A stretch of DNA of 40,264 bases, from the NCBI GenBank assembly GCA_001657315.1, contig LYSV01000149.1, positions 1 through 40,264 on the forward strand, written 5' to 3'. Position 1 is the stretch's first letter. The number at the start of each line of letters is the position of its first letter. This DNA is from Flammeovirgaceae bacterium BBD 1991-12 (GTDB lineage Bacteria; Bacteroidota; Bacteroidia; Cytophagales; Cyclobacteriaceae). Under the pieces are notes generated by a model. That model was not told where the DNA came from. It ran no database searches and worked only from the letters and a program-made list of their open reading frames with translations. A program made the translations under genes and the position numbers. Below are positions 1 through 8,657 of this stretch, in pieces.

Positions 1-288
1 CCCATTCTTCCGGTCATTAAGTTCAGGGATTTTGACCAGGTCGTGGAATATGCCAATGACTGTGAATACGGACTGGCGGCCATGGTATTCACCAAAGATA
101 TGCGGAAGATCATGAGGTGCAACGACGAGCTGGAATTCGGTGAGATCTACATCAACCGGGGCCATGGGGAACAACACCAGGGCTTCCACAACGGGTATAA
201 ACTGAGCGGTAGCGGAGGAGAAGACGGGAAGTACGGATTTGACCAGTACATGGAGAAGAAAACATTTTATGTCAATTATGATAAGTAG
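1..288 (+). CDS. Aldehyde dehydrogenase, C-terminal part; likely 3,6-anhydro-L-galactose dehydrogenase
   Basis: The gene is cut by the left edge and reads in frame from base 1 to a TAG stop, giving 95 residues with no visible start. The sequence has the end of the NAD(P)-dependent aldehyde dehydrogenase fold: a YGLAAMVFTKD segment, then INRGHGEQHQGFHNGYK and SGSGGEDGKYG. This resembles the C-terminus of lactaldehyde dehydrogenase (AldA) and related enzymes. The catalytic Cys and Glu lie outside the window. The next gene is a 3,6-anhydro-L-galactonate cycloisomerase, so the inferred job is NAD(P)-dependent oxidation of 3,6-anhydro-L-galactose to 3,6-anhydro-L-galactonate in the cytoplasm. The superfamily call is firm. 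The substrate rests on context, and lactaldehyde or another sugar aldehyde cannot be excluded from this fragment. Confidence 0.8.
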   Translation, partial: PILPVIKFRDFDQVVEYANDCEYGLAAMVFTKDMRKIMRCNDELEFGEIYINRGHGEQHQGFHNGYKLSGSGGEDGKYGFDQYMEKKTFYVNYDK

Positions 289-293
289 TTATT

Positions 294-355
294 AGTTACT
301 GGTTATTGAGTTAATAAGGTGCTCTACGGTTCCAATAACCCAATAACCAGTAACT
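294..355. repeat. 15-bp inverted repeat between the dehydrogenase and cycloisomerase genes
   Basis: AGTTACTGGTTATTG at 294-308 is matched exactly by its reverse complement at 341-355, with a 32-base loop. The flanks repeat the same words (GGTTATTG, AATAACCCAATAACC), so the gap is built from variations of one short phrase. It could fold in mRNA as a processing or attenuation hairpin inside the operon. There is no U-tract, so a classical terminator is unlikely. Confidence 0.7.
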
Positions 356-377
356 CAATAACCCAATAGATCAAATA

Positions 378-1508
378 ATGACAAACGCAATTAAGAACAT
401 AGAAGTCCGGCTGTTTGAAGTACCATTACCGGAGGTGCTGTCGGATGCCAAACATGGAGATCATTTTTATTTCGAGCTGGTCACGGTCACTATCACTTTG
501 CAGGATGGAAGCAGCGGTACCGGCTATACCTACACCGGAGGAAAAGGGGGGCATGCCATATATGCCATGATCCGGCACGATTTTGCACCTGCTCTCATCG
601 GTAAGGACGGATCGGATATTGCTTCGGTCTGTGATTTTATGGAGTGGCACATCCATTATGTTGGCCGGGGCGGGATCGCCTCATTTGCAATTTCCGCGAT
701 CGACATTGCTTTATGGGATATCCGTTGTCAAAGGGCAGGTAAGCCGCTGTGGAAGATGACGGGAGGTACTGGAAACACCTGCAAAGCCTACTGTGGAGGC
801 ATTGACCTGATGTTTCCGCTGGATAAGCTGTTAAAGAACATCAAAGGCTACCTTGAAAGCGGATTCAATGCGGTCAAGATAAAGGTGGGACGTGATGATC
901 TTGAGGAAGACGTAGAACGTGTCAGAGCGGTACGTGAAATGATCGGTGATGAAGTGATCTTCATGGTGGATGCGAACTACTCCATGAGTGTTGAACAGGC
1001 AATTGCTGCCGCAGAAGCATTTAAACCATACAATATCTTCTGGTTTGAGGAACCTATTATCCCTGATAATTACAAAGGCTACGCTGAAGTGGCGGATGCT
1101 TCGGGAATGCCTTTGGCGATGGGAGAGAACCTGCATACAATCCATGAATTCGAGTATGCCTTCGAGCAGTCCGGACTTTCCTTTATCCAACCGGACGCTT
1201 CCAATTGCGGAGGTATAACAGGATGGTTAAAGGCAGCCGCACTTTCGCGGCAGTACAATATTCCGGTTTGTTCCCATGGCATGCAGGAGTTACACGTGAG
1301 TCTCGTTTCTGCACAACCAAACGCTGGATGGCTGGAAGTACATAGTTTCCCTATCGATCAGTATACCACCCGACCACTTATAGTGGAAAACTACAGAGCG
1401 GTGGCCCCGGATGATCCCGGGACAGGCGTAGTGTTTGACTGGGATAAACTCGCCCCCTATGAATGTAAAATTGAGAACAGCAACACGATAGAAGACCCAT
1501 GCACATAA
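378..1508 (+). CDS. 3,6-anhydro-L-galactonate cycloisomerase (enolase superfamily, MR/MLE subgroup)
   Basis: This 376-residue protein has the full mandelate racemase/muconate lactonizing enzyme layout: an N-terminal capping domain (about 1-130) and a barrel. Catalytic and metal residues are visible: K167 and K169 in NAVKIKVG, metal ligands D198 (DAN), E224 (FEEP) and E250 (MGENLHT), and H300 in [11 protein letters not shown]. The phrases SDAKHGDH near the N-terminus, [13 protein letters not shown], and ENLHTIHEF are those I associate with the 3,6-anhydro-L-galactonate cycloisomerase described from an agar-degrading Vibrio. That enzyme opens 3,6-anhydro-L-galactonate to 2-keto-3-deoxy-L-galactonate. 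The flanking dehydrogenase fragment and GH117 gene support this strongly. The 3' end overlaps the next gene by 10 bases, so the two are translationally coupled. Other acid-sugar dehydratases of the superfamily are the alternative. Confidence 0.88.
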   Translation: MTNAIKNIEVRLFEVPLPEVLSDAKHGDHFYFELVTVTITLQDGSSGTGYTYTGGKGGHAIYAMIRHDFAPALIGKDGSDIASVCDFMEWHIHYVGRGGIASFAISAIDIALWDIRCQRAGKPLWKMTGGTGNTCKAYCGGIDLMFPLDKLLKNIKGYLESGFNAVKIKVGRDDLEEDVERVRAVREMIGDEVIFMVDANYSMSVEQAIAAAEAFKPYNIFWFEEPIIPDNYKGYAEVADASGMPLAMGENLHTIHEFEYAFEQSGLSFIQPDASNCGGITGWLKAAALSRQYNIPVCSHGMQELHVSLVSAQPNAGWLEVHSFPIDQYTTRPLIVENYRAVAPDDPGTGVVFDWDKLAPYECKIENSNTIEDPCT

Positions 1509-2542
1509 CACAACATCATTTTGGAGCATACCGGGATAAGAATATTGAGGAGTATGTCCTTACAAACAATAACGGCCTGATAGTCAAGGTCACCAACTAT
1601 GGTGCCACCATCACCTCCATCATTGTGCCCGGAGATCATGGAGATTGCAACCTGGTTTGCGGATTCGATACCCTTGAAGGGTATTTTTCAGAGGCGTATA
1701 AAAACAACGCTCCCTATTTTGGCTGTACGGTAGGCCGGTACGCTTCCCGTATAAAGGATGGTAAATTCTCGCTTGACGGAAAGGAATATACACTTGCCGT
1801 GAATGACGGCTCCAATCATTTGCATGGCGGACTGACAGGTTTTGACAAGAAGATCTGGACGGCTGAGCCGATTCAAAATGAAAGTGAAGCCGGCGTAGTG
1901 ATGTCACTTAAAAGTCCCCATATGGAAGAGGGTTATCCGGGTAATGTCGAAGTACAGGTCACCTTTAAGTTGAATGATCAGAACGGGTTATCCATGGAGT
2001 ATGAAGGAACTACTGATCAGCCGACGCCTTTGTCCTTGACAAATCACACTTATTTTAATCTGTCGGGTTTTGAGCACACCATCGAAAATCACCGGGCAAC
2101 GATATTTTCGAACCGGCACCTTTTACCTGATGAAACCAACGTGCCGCTCGGGCAGGTGGAAGATCTTACGGGAACAGCGGCAGACCTTAGCCACGGGAAG
2201 ATTTTTAAGGAAGCGTTTGCCGGACTGGAGACGGGTTTTGAGCACTACTTTCTTTTTGATAAGGAACCGGGCAAGCGTGCCCGTGTGGCGGAATTTGCAG
2301 ATACGGACAGTGGCAGGACATTGGAAATAGAAACGACCGAGCCAGGTATGCTCTTTTATACAGGTTATTTCACCTCTGATAAACTGAGGCGTGAGACCGG
2401 AGATCAGTTTGGCAGGTTCCGTGGGTTTTGCTGTGAAACACACCGCTATCCGAACGGACCCAACATAGAAGATTCACTCGGCTCCATAACCAGACCGGGC
2501 GAAAAATATACCAGTCAGACCATTTACAGGTTCGGTTGGTAA
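1499..2542 (+). CDS. galM: Aldose 1-epimerase (galactose mutarotase)
   Basis: A 347-residue protein, the usual GalM length, that interconverts alpha and beta anomers of galactose and other aldoses. Family motifs are in place: NYGATITSI near the N-terminus, [10 protein letters not shown] with H109, [10 protein letters not shown] with the catalytic acid H183, and [14 protein letters not shown] with the catalytic base E313. No signal peptide is visible, so it is probably cytoplasmic. The start overlaps the cycloisomerase gene by 10 bases. In this setting it would serve D-galactose, the other sugar of agar, released together with 3,6-anhydro-L-galactose. The family call is certain; the preferred sugar is inferred. 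Confidence 0.92.
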   Translation: MHITQHHFGAYRDKNIEEYVLTNNNGLIVKVTNYGATITSIIVPGDHGDCNLVCGFDTLEGYFSEAYKNNAPYFGCTVGRYASRIKDGKFSLDGKEYTLAVNDGSNHLHGGLTGFDKKIWTAEPIQNESEAGVVMSLKSPHMEEGYPGNVEVQVTFKLNDQNGLSMEYEGTTDQPTPLSLTNHTYFNLSGFEHTIENHRATIFSNRHLLPDETNVPLGQVEDLTGTAADLSHGKIFKEAFAGLETGFEHYFLFDKEPGKRARVAEFADTDSGRTLEIETTEPGMLFYTGYFTSDKLRRETGDQFGRFRGFCCETHRYPNGPNIEDSLGSITRPGEKYTSQTIYRFGW

Positions 2543-2575
2543 CCAAAGAACAATACCAAACTAAACCTTGAAACT

Positions 2576-3595
2576 ATGACAGAAGGAGTAATATGGGCAG
2601 TATTTGCCGGGCTGATGCTGGGACTTTATGCCTTACCGGAAAAATTTACCAAAGAATTCCAGTTTGAAAACACCTGGGGCCTGTTCTTTATGCTGACTAT
2701 GTTTGTGGTTCCCATCATTGCCTCATTAACGCTGATCAGCGGATTTGGTGATGTCTTTGGGGCAGTATCAACGGGAATATTAACTAAAATGGCTGTTGCC
2801 AGCTTCCTCTGGGGTATCGGGGTGATGATGTGGGGAAAAGCAATCAATCACATTGGCCTGTCGCTTGGATTCTCGTTGTTCATCGGTACAGTGATCCTGA
2901 TCGGCTCTATACTTCCTTTCCTTGTGGATGGAGTACCTGAGACCAATGCTTTTGTGACCATTATGGGGGGGATCATCGTGGTCCTCCTGGGGGTAATTGC
3001 CAATGGCCGGGCCGGGTTGATCAGGGAAGCTGACGAAAAGTCGACCGGCAAGGATAAAGTTGAAGAAAAGAAAAGCTCCATGGGGATTGGGATCCTGATT
3101 GCCGTGGTTGGAGGGCTTTTGGCAACGGGCTTTAGCTATGCCAATGCCGTGGGCCGTCCTTCTCTGCATGAAGCGAGCCAGGCAGCCGGTAATCCGGAAT
3201 GGGTAACTGCCGTTGTGGTCATGTTCCCTATATTCATCACTGGCGGAGTAGTAATGGCTGCCTTCTTCGCGTGGCAGCTCACTCAGAAAAAGGCCTGGGG
3301 AGATTTTAAAACCTCACATTTCGCTGGTAACTTATTGCTGATCCTCATTATGGCTGTTTTCCATTATGCTGCATCCGCACTGTTTGCCTTTGCCGCATTC
3401 AAGCTTGGTGATATGGGAAATACGGTTGGTTATGCTATTTTCAACACGTCCTGCGTAGCTACCGCCATTGTAAGTGGAATTATTACCAAAGAATGGGTCA
3501 ATGCTTCTTCAAAAGCCAGAAGATCACTTTATCTGGGTCTTGTCTGCATGATCGCTGGAATTGTAATTGTAGCCATAGGCAATGGCCTGTCTTGA
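2576..3595 (+). CDS. RhaT-family sugar/proton symporter, possibly for anhydro-galactose or galactose
   Basis: A 339-residue integral membrane protein with about ten hydrophobic segments, organised as in the L-rhamnose/H+ symporter (RhaT) branch of the drug/metabolite transporter superfamily. The N-terminus (MTEGVIWAVFAGLMLGLYA) runs straight into the first membrane helix. A charged cytoplasmic loop rich in Lys, Glu and Asp lies near residues 148-168, and the C-terminal helix ends in VIVAIGNGLS. It starts 33 bases after the mutarotase and ends 33 bases before GH117, so it belongs to the same operon. By context it may carry the monosaccharide released by GH117 across the inner membrane. Rhamnose is unlikely because no rhamnose genes are present, but the substrate is not readable from the sequence. 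Confidence 0.8.
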   Translation: MTEGVIWAVFAGLMLGLYALPEKFTKEFQFENTWGLFFMLTMFVVPIIASLTLISGFGDVFGAVSTGILTKMAVASFLWGIGVMMWGKAINHIGLSLGFSLFIGTVILIGSILPFLVDGVPETNAFVTIMGGIIVVLLGVIANGRAGLIREADEKSTGKDKVEEKKSSMGIGILIAVVGGLLATGFSYANAVGRPSLHEASQAAGNPEWVTAVVVMFPIFITGGVVMAAFFAWQLTQKKAWGDFKTSHFAGNLLLILIMAVFHYAASALFAFAAFKLGDMGNTVGYAIFNTSCVATAIVSGIITKEWVNASSKARRSLYLGLVCMIAGIVIVAIGNGLS

Positions 3596-3628
3596 TGACC
3601 AAATTAAATTGTAACCAATCCTGCAACC

Positions 3629-4855
3629 ATGAAATCAAATACCATTTGTACTGTTTTTATCCTGTTATTGTTCATCTGTCTGGCCGCGTGCATACCTGAC
3701 CCGGTAAGAGAGGCCGCGCCTGAGGAAGATCCGATTGAAATATCACAGGAGAAGATCGACCATTTGGGGATCACCAATCCGGACAAATTAAGCGCTGCCT
3801 CCAAACGTGCCCTTGCCTGGCCTGATCTTGGCAATGAGTGGTTTGGGGAATTCCAGGTGTTTGATCTTAAGGGAGATCTGGCCTACGAAGAGGGAGTGGT
3901 AAGGAGGGATCCGAGTGCTCTGATCTATGAAGAGGGCAAATACTTTGTATGGTACTCCAAGAGCACAGGTCCCACACAGGGCTTTGGTGGTGATATAGAA
4001 AATGAAAAGGTATTTCCATGGGACAGGTGTGACATCTGGTATGCCACTTCAGAAGATGGCTGGACCTGGAAAGAGGAGGGTCCTGCAGTGACAAGAGGTG
4101 CCAAAGGGGAATATGACGACCGGTCCGTGTTTACCGTAGAGATCATGGCACACAAAGGAAAATATTATCTCTGCTATCAAACGGTGAAATCGCCATACAA
4201 CGTCCGTGTAAAAAACCAGGTGGGCCTGGCATGGGCAGATTCACCGGATGGTCCCTGGACAAAAAGTAAAGAGCCCATATTAAGCCCCGCTGACAATGGG
4301 GTATGGAAAGGAGAAGAACAAAATAGGTTTAACGTGACCAAAAAGGGAGATTTCGATAGCCATAAAGTACATGACCCTTGTATTGTTCCCTACAAGGGAA
4401 AGTTTTATCTCTATTATAAAGGAGAACAAATGGGAGAGGAGATCACCTTTGGTGGGCGACAGATCCGGCATGGTGTAGCCATTGCAGACAATCCGCTGGG
4501 TCCGTATGTTAAATCTCCCTATAATCCCATTTCCAACAGTGGGCATGAAATATGCGTATGGCCATTTAAAGGAGGCATCGGGTCCCTGATCACCACGGAC
4601 GGCCCTGAGAAAAATACCATCCAATGGGCACCGGATGGGATCAACTTTGAGATCCGGTCTGTCATCAAAGGAGCGCCTCATGCGATCGGATTGAACAGGG
4701 CGCTTGAGAATTCGGACACCGAACCGTTCAGGATCTTTGAATGGGGACTCACCCATCAATACAAAAACTATAATTATCAATACATACGAAGATTTAGCGG
4801 GAAAAGGAGAGTCCATCATGTGGCAAAAGGGGCCAGTGCTAGGACAGGTGGATAG
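3629..4855 (+). CDS. GH117 alpha-1,3-(3,6-anhydro)-L-galactosidase, lipoprotein
   Basis: The 408-residue protein begins with a lipoprotein signal (lipobox CLAAC, Cys21). A helical arm follows ([14 protein letters not shown], residues 53-66), which in the family mediates dimer domain-swapping, and then a five-bladed beta-propeller. Three catalytic positions can be aligned by eye with the structurally studied GH117 enzymes: D94 (RRDPS), D249 (VHDPC) and H306-E307 (SGHEICVW). The family removes 3,6-anhydro-L-galactose from the non-reducing end of neoagaro-oligosaccharides. The lipobox suggests it is anchored in a membrane facing the periplasm or surface. It closes the anhydro-galactose operon. 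Its last ~14 residues ([11 protein letters not shown]) lie in repetitive DNA that recurs 270 bases downstream, so the native C-terminus may have been rewritten by the repeat. GH43/GH32-type propellers are the alternative, but the HE motif argues for GH117. Confidence 0.88.
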   Translation: MKSNTICTVFILLLFICLAACIPDPVREAAPEEDPIEISQEKIDHLGITNPDKLSAASKRALAWPDLGNEWFGEFQVFDLKGDLAYEEGVVRRDPSALIYEEGKYFVWYSKSTGPTQGFGGDIENEKVFPWDRCDIWYATSEDGWTWKEEGPAVTRGAKGEYDDRSVFTVEIMAHKGKYYLCYQTVKSPYNVRVKNQVGLAWADSPDGPWTKSKEPILSPADNGVWKGEEQNRFNVTKKGDFDSHKVHDPCIVPYKGKFYLYYKGEQMGEEITFGGRQIRHGVAIADNPLGPYVKSPYNPISNSGHEICVWPFKGGIGSLITTDGPEKNTIQWAPDGINFEIRSVIKGAPHAIGLNRALENSDTEPFRIFEWGLTHQYKNYNYQYIRRFSGKRRVHHVAKGASARTGG

Positions 4856-4880
4856 GTCTGCTGAAACGACCTTGTTTGGA

Positions 4881-5397
4881 GTCGTGGCACCACTCCCCAT
4901 TGGTACTTTACCGATTCATGGGTATTGAGATCATGAGGTTCATCTTTTTCCATCATGACCAAAGCACCAGTGGTGCCACGACTGTTACAGATAGTTCATT
5001 TACAGATCTTTCGGTTTTAGACATTATTCACTCCAGTGGTACTTTGGATTCCATTGATAACGAGGGTCATGGAATGCATCTTTACATCATGGTAAAAAGG
5101 GCCATTGCCAGGACAGGTGAATAGGTCTGCTGAAGCGACCTTGTTTGGAGTCGTGGCACCACTCCCCATTGCACTTTACCGATTCATGGGTATTGAGATC
5201 ATGAGGTTCATCTTTTTCCATCATGACCAAAGTACCAGTGGTGCCACGACTGTTATATCCACTCCAGTCTCACTTTGAATCCCATCAGGTGTGGAGTCGT
5301 GGCACCACTCCCCATTGGTACTTTACCGATTCATTGGTATTGAGATCATGAGGTTCATCTTTTTCCAGCATGACCAAAGCATCAGTGGTGCCACGAC
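4881..5397. repeat. Three copies of a ~102 bp palindrome-ended element
   Basis: Copies lie at 4881-4982, 5150-5250 and 5296-5397. Each starts with GTCGTGGCACCACT and ends with AGTGGTGCCACGAC, perfect 14-base terminal inverted repeats. In copy 2 the inverted match extends if the left arm bulges out CCCCATT. The middle (GGTATTGAGATCATGAGGTTCATC) is nearly identical in all copies. Copies 1 and 2 also share ~55 bases of left flank, including the DNA encoding the end of GH117. The spacers contain further degenerate pieces such as CTCCAGTGGTACTTTGGA. Open frames here (for example 4876-5124) are products of the repeat and not genes. The element encodes nothing and is best viewed as a REP/MITE-like repeat; it could also end transcription after GH117. 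Confidence 0.85.
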
Positions 5398-5510
5398 TGG
5401 TACTTGAAATTTTAAGCAACAAACTCTGCAGGGAGTCTCAGTACCACCGCTTTTGTTCCGTTTTTCAGGCATCATTGGTGACGTAACTGTTTAGATTTTA
5501 CTTCATTCAC

Positions 5511-5559
5511 TTGCAGGTTTTTTAATTAGTTATAATTTTGTATATATACAATGTATAAC
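5511..5559 (+). promoter_or_regulatory. Consensus Bacteroidota promoter overlapped by a palindromic operator (PadR autoregulation)
   Basis: TTG at 5511-5513 is followed by exactly 19 bases and then TAATTTTG at 5533-5540, matching the TTG-N19-TAnnTTTG promoter of this phylum. A perfect 14-base palindrome, TTGTATATATACAA, covers 5538-5551. It sits inside a wider imperfect palindrome (GTTATA...GTATAAC, 5529-5559) that overlaps the -7 element and the presumed transcription start. The PadR start codon lies 3 bases beyond at 5562, so the mRNA leader is very short. By family precedent, PadR binding here would block its own promoter. Confidence 0.75.
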
Positions 5560-5561
5560 TA

Positions 5562-5894
5562 ATGATGAAGAACAAAGGTCTTGGAGAGTTTGAAGAACTC
5601 GTACTTCTGGCCGTCTGCATTCTGGAAGATGGAGCCTATGGTGTATCCGTAAAACGGGAAATAGAAAAACATACCGGCAGGAGTATCCTGCTGGGTGCCG
5701 TGCACATCACGCTGTATCGCTTGCAGGACAAAGGTCTGCTGCAATCCGAGATGGGGGGTAATACCGGCAAACGTGGTGATCGCAGAAAGAGGCTTTTCAG
5801 GCTCACGGATATCGGTATGCGACAACTGCGCGCAGCACAGGAAGTGCGTCAGAAAATGTGGCGACTCATTCCCAACCTTAACCCTGGTACCTGA
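5562..5894 (+). CDS. PadR-family transcriptional regulator
   Basis: A 110-residue winged-helix protein of the short PadR type, without a long C-terminal dimer arm. Typical features are LGEFEELVLLAVCILEDGAYGVSV, the recognition region REIEKHTGRSILLGAVHITLYRLQDKGLL, the wing (KRGDRRKRLFRLTDIG) and a C-terminal helix. The start at 5562 (second ATG of ATGATG, the first being out of frame by 0 or +3) is supported by the promoter immediately upstream. The stop overlaps the permease start by one base (TGATG), so the two are translationally coupled. In Bacteroidota such pairs are common; the inferred role is ligand-relieved repression of the permease operon. The ligand is unknown. Confidence 0.9.
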   Translation: MMKNKGLGEFEELVLLAVCILEDGAYGVSVKREIEKHTGRSILLGAVHITLYRLQDKGLLQSEMGGNTGKRGDRRKRLFRLTDIGMRQLRAAQEVRQKMWRLIPNLNPGT

Positions 5895-8623
5895 TGAAGG
5901 ATCCCAGGCTGCATAAGACTCCTTCTTTGGCCAACTGGCTGGCTTCCAGATTCATTGATGACGAATATCTCGAAGAGTTCCTTGGCGATCTGCAGGAGAT
6001 CTATGAGGAAAGGAGAGCCAGCCATGGAAAGTTCCGTGCCAAACTTATGTACTGGATCGATGCTCTTCATCTGCTGTTTGGATTTTTCTCTTTCAGCCCG
6101 ATCAAAACTCAAAACAACAACACCATGATGTTCAGAAGTATGTTTAAGATCGTCTGGCGCAATGCCGTGAGGCAAAAGCAATTTACCATTCTTAATGTGC
6201 TGGGGCTTACACTCGGTATTGCCACCTGTCTCATTATCGGGTTATATGTATATGATGAGATAACCCATGACACCTTCCATACCAAAGGAAATCGTATCTA
6301 CAGGGTCAATCAACCCTTTATATGGGGTGACTGGAATAAGCAGTTTGCCTCCACAGGGCCTAATGTGGCGGTGGCATTAAAGGAAGAGGCACTGGAAATT
6401 GAGCAAGTAACAAGAATACTCGATATTGGTCCCCTGACTGTCCGGCCGGGTAATTACGAAACATCATCCAGGCTTTTCAAGGAAAAAAAATGTTATCTGG
6501 CTGAAGAAAACCTCCTGAATGTATTTGATTTTGAACTTCTTCAGGGTGACCCGAAAACCGTTCTTAAAGATCCTGAGAGCGCTGTATTGACTTTAGAGAC
6601 TGCAAGGCGTTATTTCGGCTATGAGGACCCATTGGGAAAAACAATACAGATCAGACAGAGAGATGGCTCATGGAGAATTTATAACGTAAAAGGTGTCCTG
6701 GCAGATCTGTCCCAAAAATCGCATCTGCAGTTTGACATTCTCATATCACTGAATAACATCAGGGAAAGGTTACAACGAGAAGACTGGAAATGGGCATGGA
6801 CAGCATTTTCAACGTACATTCTGGTTCAGGAGGGAGTAGATATAAAAGATCTGGAACATAAGATACAGGCTATTCCTCCCAAATGGGCATCGATCACCAC
6901 CGAGGGTATCTTTAAGCAGACATTCGAAGAATTCACCACAGGAAAGCCATGGAAGCTCTACCTGCAGCCTTTAGGAGAAATTTATCGGTCCGGTAAACCG
7001 GATCATCACCGTTTTGGTCCCACAGGTAACCCTCAATTTATGGAGCTGTTTACTGCCGTGGGCATATTGGTACTGGTGTTGTCAGGAATAAACTTTATGA
7101 ACCTCTCTACGGCCCGGGCGTCCAACAGAGCAAAAGAGGTAGGGGTGAGGAAAGTGCTGGGCTCAGAAAGAAAAGGGCTGATCCGACAGTTTATCCTCGA
7201 ATCGGTACTTTTTGTGACAGCGGGTACGCTATGTGCCTTATTGTTGACGCAGCTTGTTTTGAATTGGTTTAATACACTCACTGAAAAACAGTTGGCCTTG
7301 ACTCCCCATCTGACCAATCCGGTATTTGCAGGAATGTTGTTAACGTTTGTACTGCTGCTGGGTACGATATCGGGGAGCTATCCGGCTTTTTACCTCTCTT
7401 CCTTTAAACCTGTTGAAACTCTGAAAGGGAAGATCGCCGCGGGATTCATGGGAATAAGGAACGGTCTGGTGATATTTCAATTCACCATTTCCATTGCCCT
7501 GATTATCTGTGCCTTCTTCGTAGAAAAACAATTGGCATATACGTCTTCCCTGGATCTAGGGATGAAAAAAGAAAATGTGCTGCAAATCCATAATATTGAG
7601 CAATTGGATGCTAACGCAGAAGTTTTCAAGAGAAAACTGGCAACGCATCATGCCTTTACGAAGGTAGGCAGATCATTTGACATACCACCTCACATTTGGG
7701 ACGGGGAGAGATACAAAGCCTTTGCGTCTGAAAGTAAAGTGGTAAGTATCAGTAATTTCAGGGCAGATGATGACTACATGGCTTTGCTGGGGGTGGAGTT
7801 TATTTCTGGAAGGAATTTTGACCCGAAACGCTTCAACGACAAGCACAAGATCATTCTCAATGAAGAAGCTGTGAGGGTATTGGGTTTGGGTGCAGCGGAT
7901 ATGGAATCAGTGATTGGCAAATTTGTGGTCCAGGCGTTTGACAAGGAGGAAAAACTGGAAGTGATCGGCGTGGTGAGGGATTTTAATTTCAAAAGTTTGA
8001 GGGAAAAGATCGATCCCCTGATGATTATTCATCATCAAAACGACTTGTTTTACAATTATGACCAGGGTAGATCTTATCTCTCCCTACGTCTCAACCCGGA
8101 GGTAATTGAAAGTAGCAGAGACCTTCAGTCGATCATAAACGAAGTAAAGAAAGAGATGGAACAAATAGATTCCTCGGTACTGTTTGAATACAGTTTTATG
8201 GATGAAGAGTTTGAAAGTACTTTTCGTTCGGAGCAAAGGATGGGCAGGGTGCTGAACCTGTTCACGATCATGGCCGTGAGCATTGCCTGCCTCGGCTTGT
8301 TTGGCCTGGCGGCCTTTTCAGCTGAGCGACGTACCCGGGAGCTGGGGATCAGAAAAGTACTGGGCGCCGAAGTATTGAGACTTGTGATCACCTTTTCAAT
8401 GGAATTTGTAAAGCTGATCGTTATTGCCATTGCGTTGGCTTCGCCCATTGCATGGTTTGCTGTAGATATGTGGCTGGATAATTTTGCCTACCGTACTCCC
8501 ATGGACGTATGGGTTTTTGCACTGGCAGCCCTTGGAGCGCTTGCCATTGCCGTAGCCACCATCGGTTATCAGTCGTTCAGCGCAGCTCTGAGAAATCCTG
8601 TGGAGACCTTGAAAGAGGAGTAG
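5894..8623 (+). CDS. MacB/FtsX-type ABC permease with N-terminal prefix domain
   Basis: The 909-residue protein starts with a cytosolic prefix of about 75 residues (NWLASRFIDDEYLEEFLGDL, then a short hydrophobic helix near 50-65), typical of PadR-linked permeases in Cytophagales. The classical permease begins near residue 78 (MFKIVWRNAVRQKQFTILN) with a first membrane helix and a large periplasmic MacB-like domain. An FtsX core follows (INFMNLSTARASNRAKEVGVRKVLGS, about 395-420), then a second helix and periplasmic domain (from about 515) and a final FtsX core (SAERRTRELGIRKVLGAE, near 815). No ATP-binding gene is adjacent, so it would need an ATPase encoded elsewhere. The substrate is unknown; relatives move peptides, lipids or antibiotics, or act in mechanotransmission. 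Confidence 0.88.
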   Translation: MKDPRLHKTPSLANWLASRFIDDEYLEEFLGDLQEIYEERRASHGKFRAKLMYWIDALHLLFGFFSFSPIKTQNNNTMMFRSMFKIVWRNAVRQKQFTILNVLGLTLGIATCLIIGLYVYDEITHDTFHTKGNRIYRVNQPFIWGDWNKQFASTGPNVAVALKEEALEIEQVTRILDIGPLTVRPGNYETSSRLFKEKKCYLAEENLLNVFDFELLQGDPKTVLKDPESAVLTLETARRYFGYEDPLGKTIQIRQRDGSWRIYNVKGVLADLSQKSHLQFDILISLNNIRERLQREDWKWAWTAFSTYILVQEGVDIKDLEHKIQAIPPKWASITTEGIFKQTFEEFTTGKPWKLYLQPLGEIYRSGKPDHHRFGPTGNPQFMELFTAVGILVLVLSGINFMNLSTARASNRAKEVGVRKVLGSERKGLIRQFILESVLFVTAGTLCALLLTQLVLNWFNTLTEKQLALTPHLTNPVFAGMLLTFVLLLGTISGSYPAFYLSSFKPVETLKGKIAAGFMGIRNGLVIFQFTISIALIICAFFVEKQLAYTSSLDLGMKKENVLQIHNIEQLDANAEVFKRKLATHHAFTKVGRSFDIPPHIWDGERYKAFASESKVVSISNFRADDDYMALLGVEFISGRNFDPKRFNDKHKIILNEEAVRVLGLGAADMESVIGKFVVQAFDKEEKLEVIGVVRDFNFKSLREKIDPLMIIHHQNDLFYNYDQGRSYLSLRLNPEVIESSRDLQSIINEVKKEMEQIDSSVLFEYSFMDEEFESTFRSEQRMGRVLNLFTIMAVSIACLGLFGLAAFSAERRTRELGIRKVLGAEVLRLVITFSMEFVKLIVIAIALASPIAWFAVDMWLDNFAYRTPMDVWVFALAALGALAIAVATIGYQSFSAALRNPVETLKEE

Positions 8624-8657
8624 TATCAGGCATTGGCATACCCGGAATTATACATAA

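Noticed and set aside
3629-4855. GH43 or GH32 propeller enzyme
   Set aside because: The helical N-terminal arm and the D94, D249 and H306-E307 positions fit GH117, and the neighbouring anhydro-galactose genes agree.
4876-5124. 82-residue open frame after GH117
   Set aside because: It lies wholly within the duplicated palindromic repeat and its ending (AIARTGE) is a copy of the GH117 3' end in repeat DNA; no family resemblance.
4881-5397. Possible CRISPR array
   Set aside because: Only three ~102-base units with irregular spacing and terminal inverted repeats; there are no short regular repeats with unique spacers and no cas genes.
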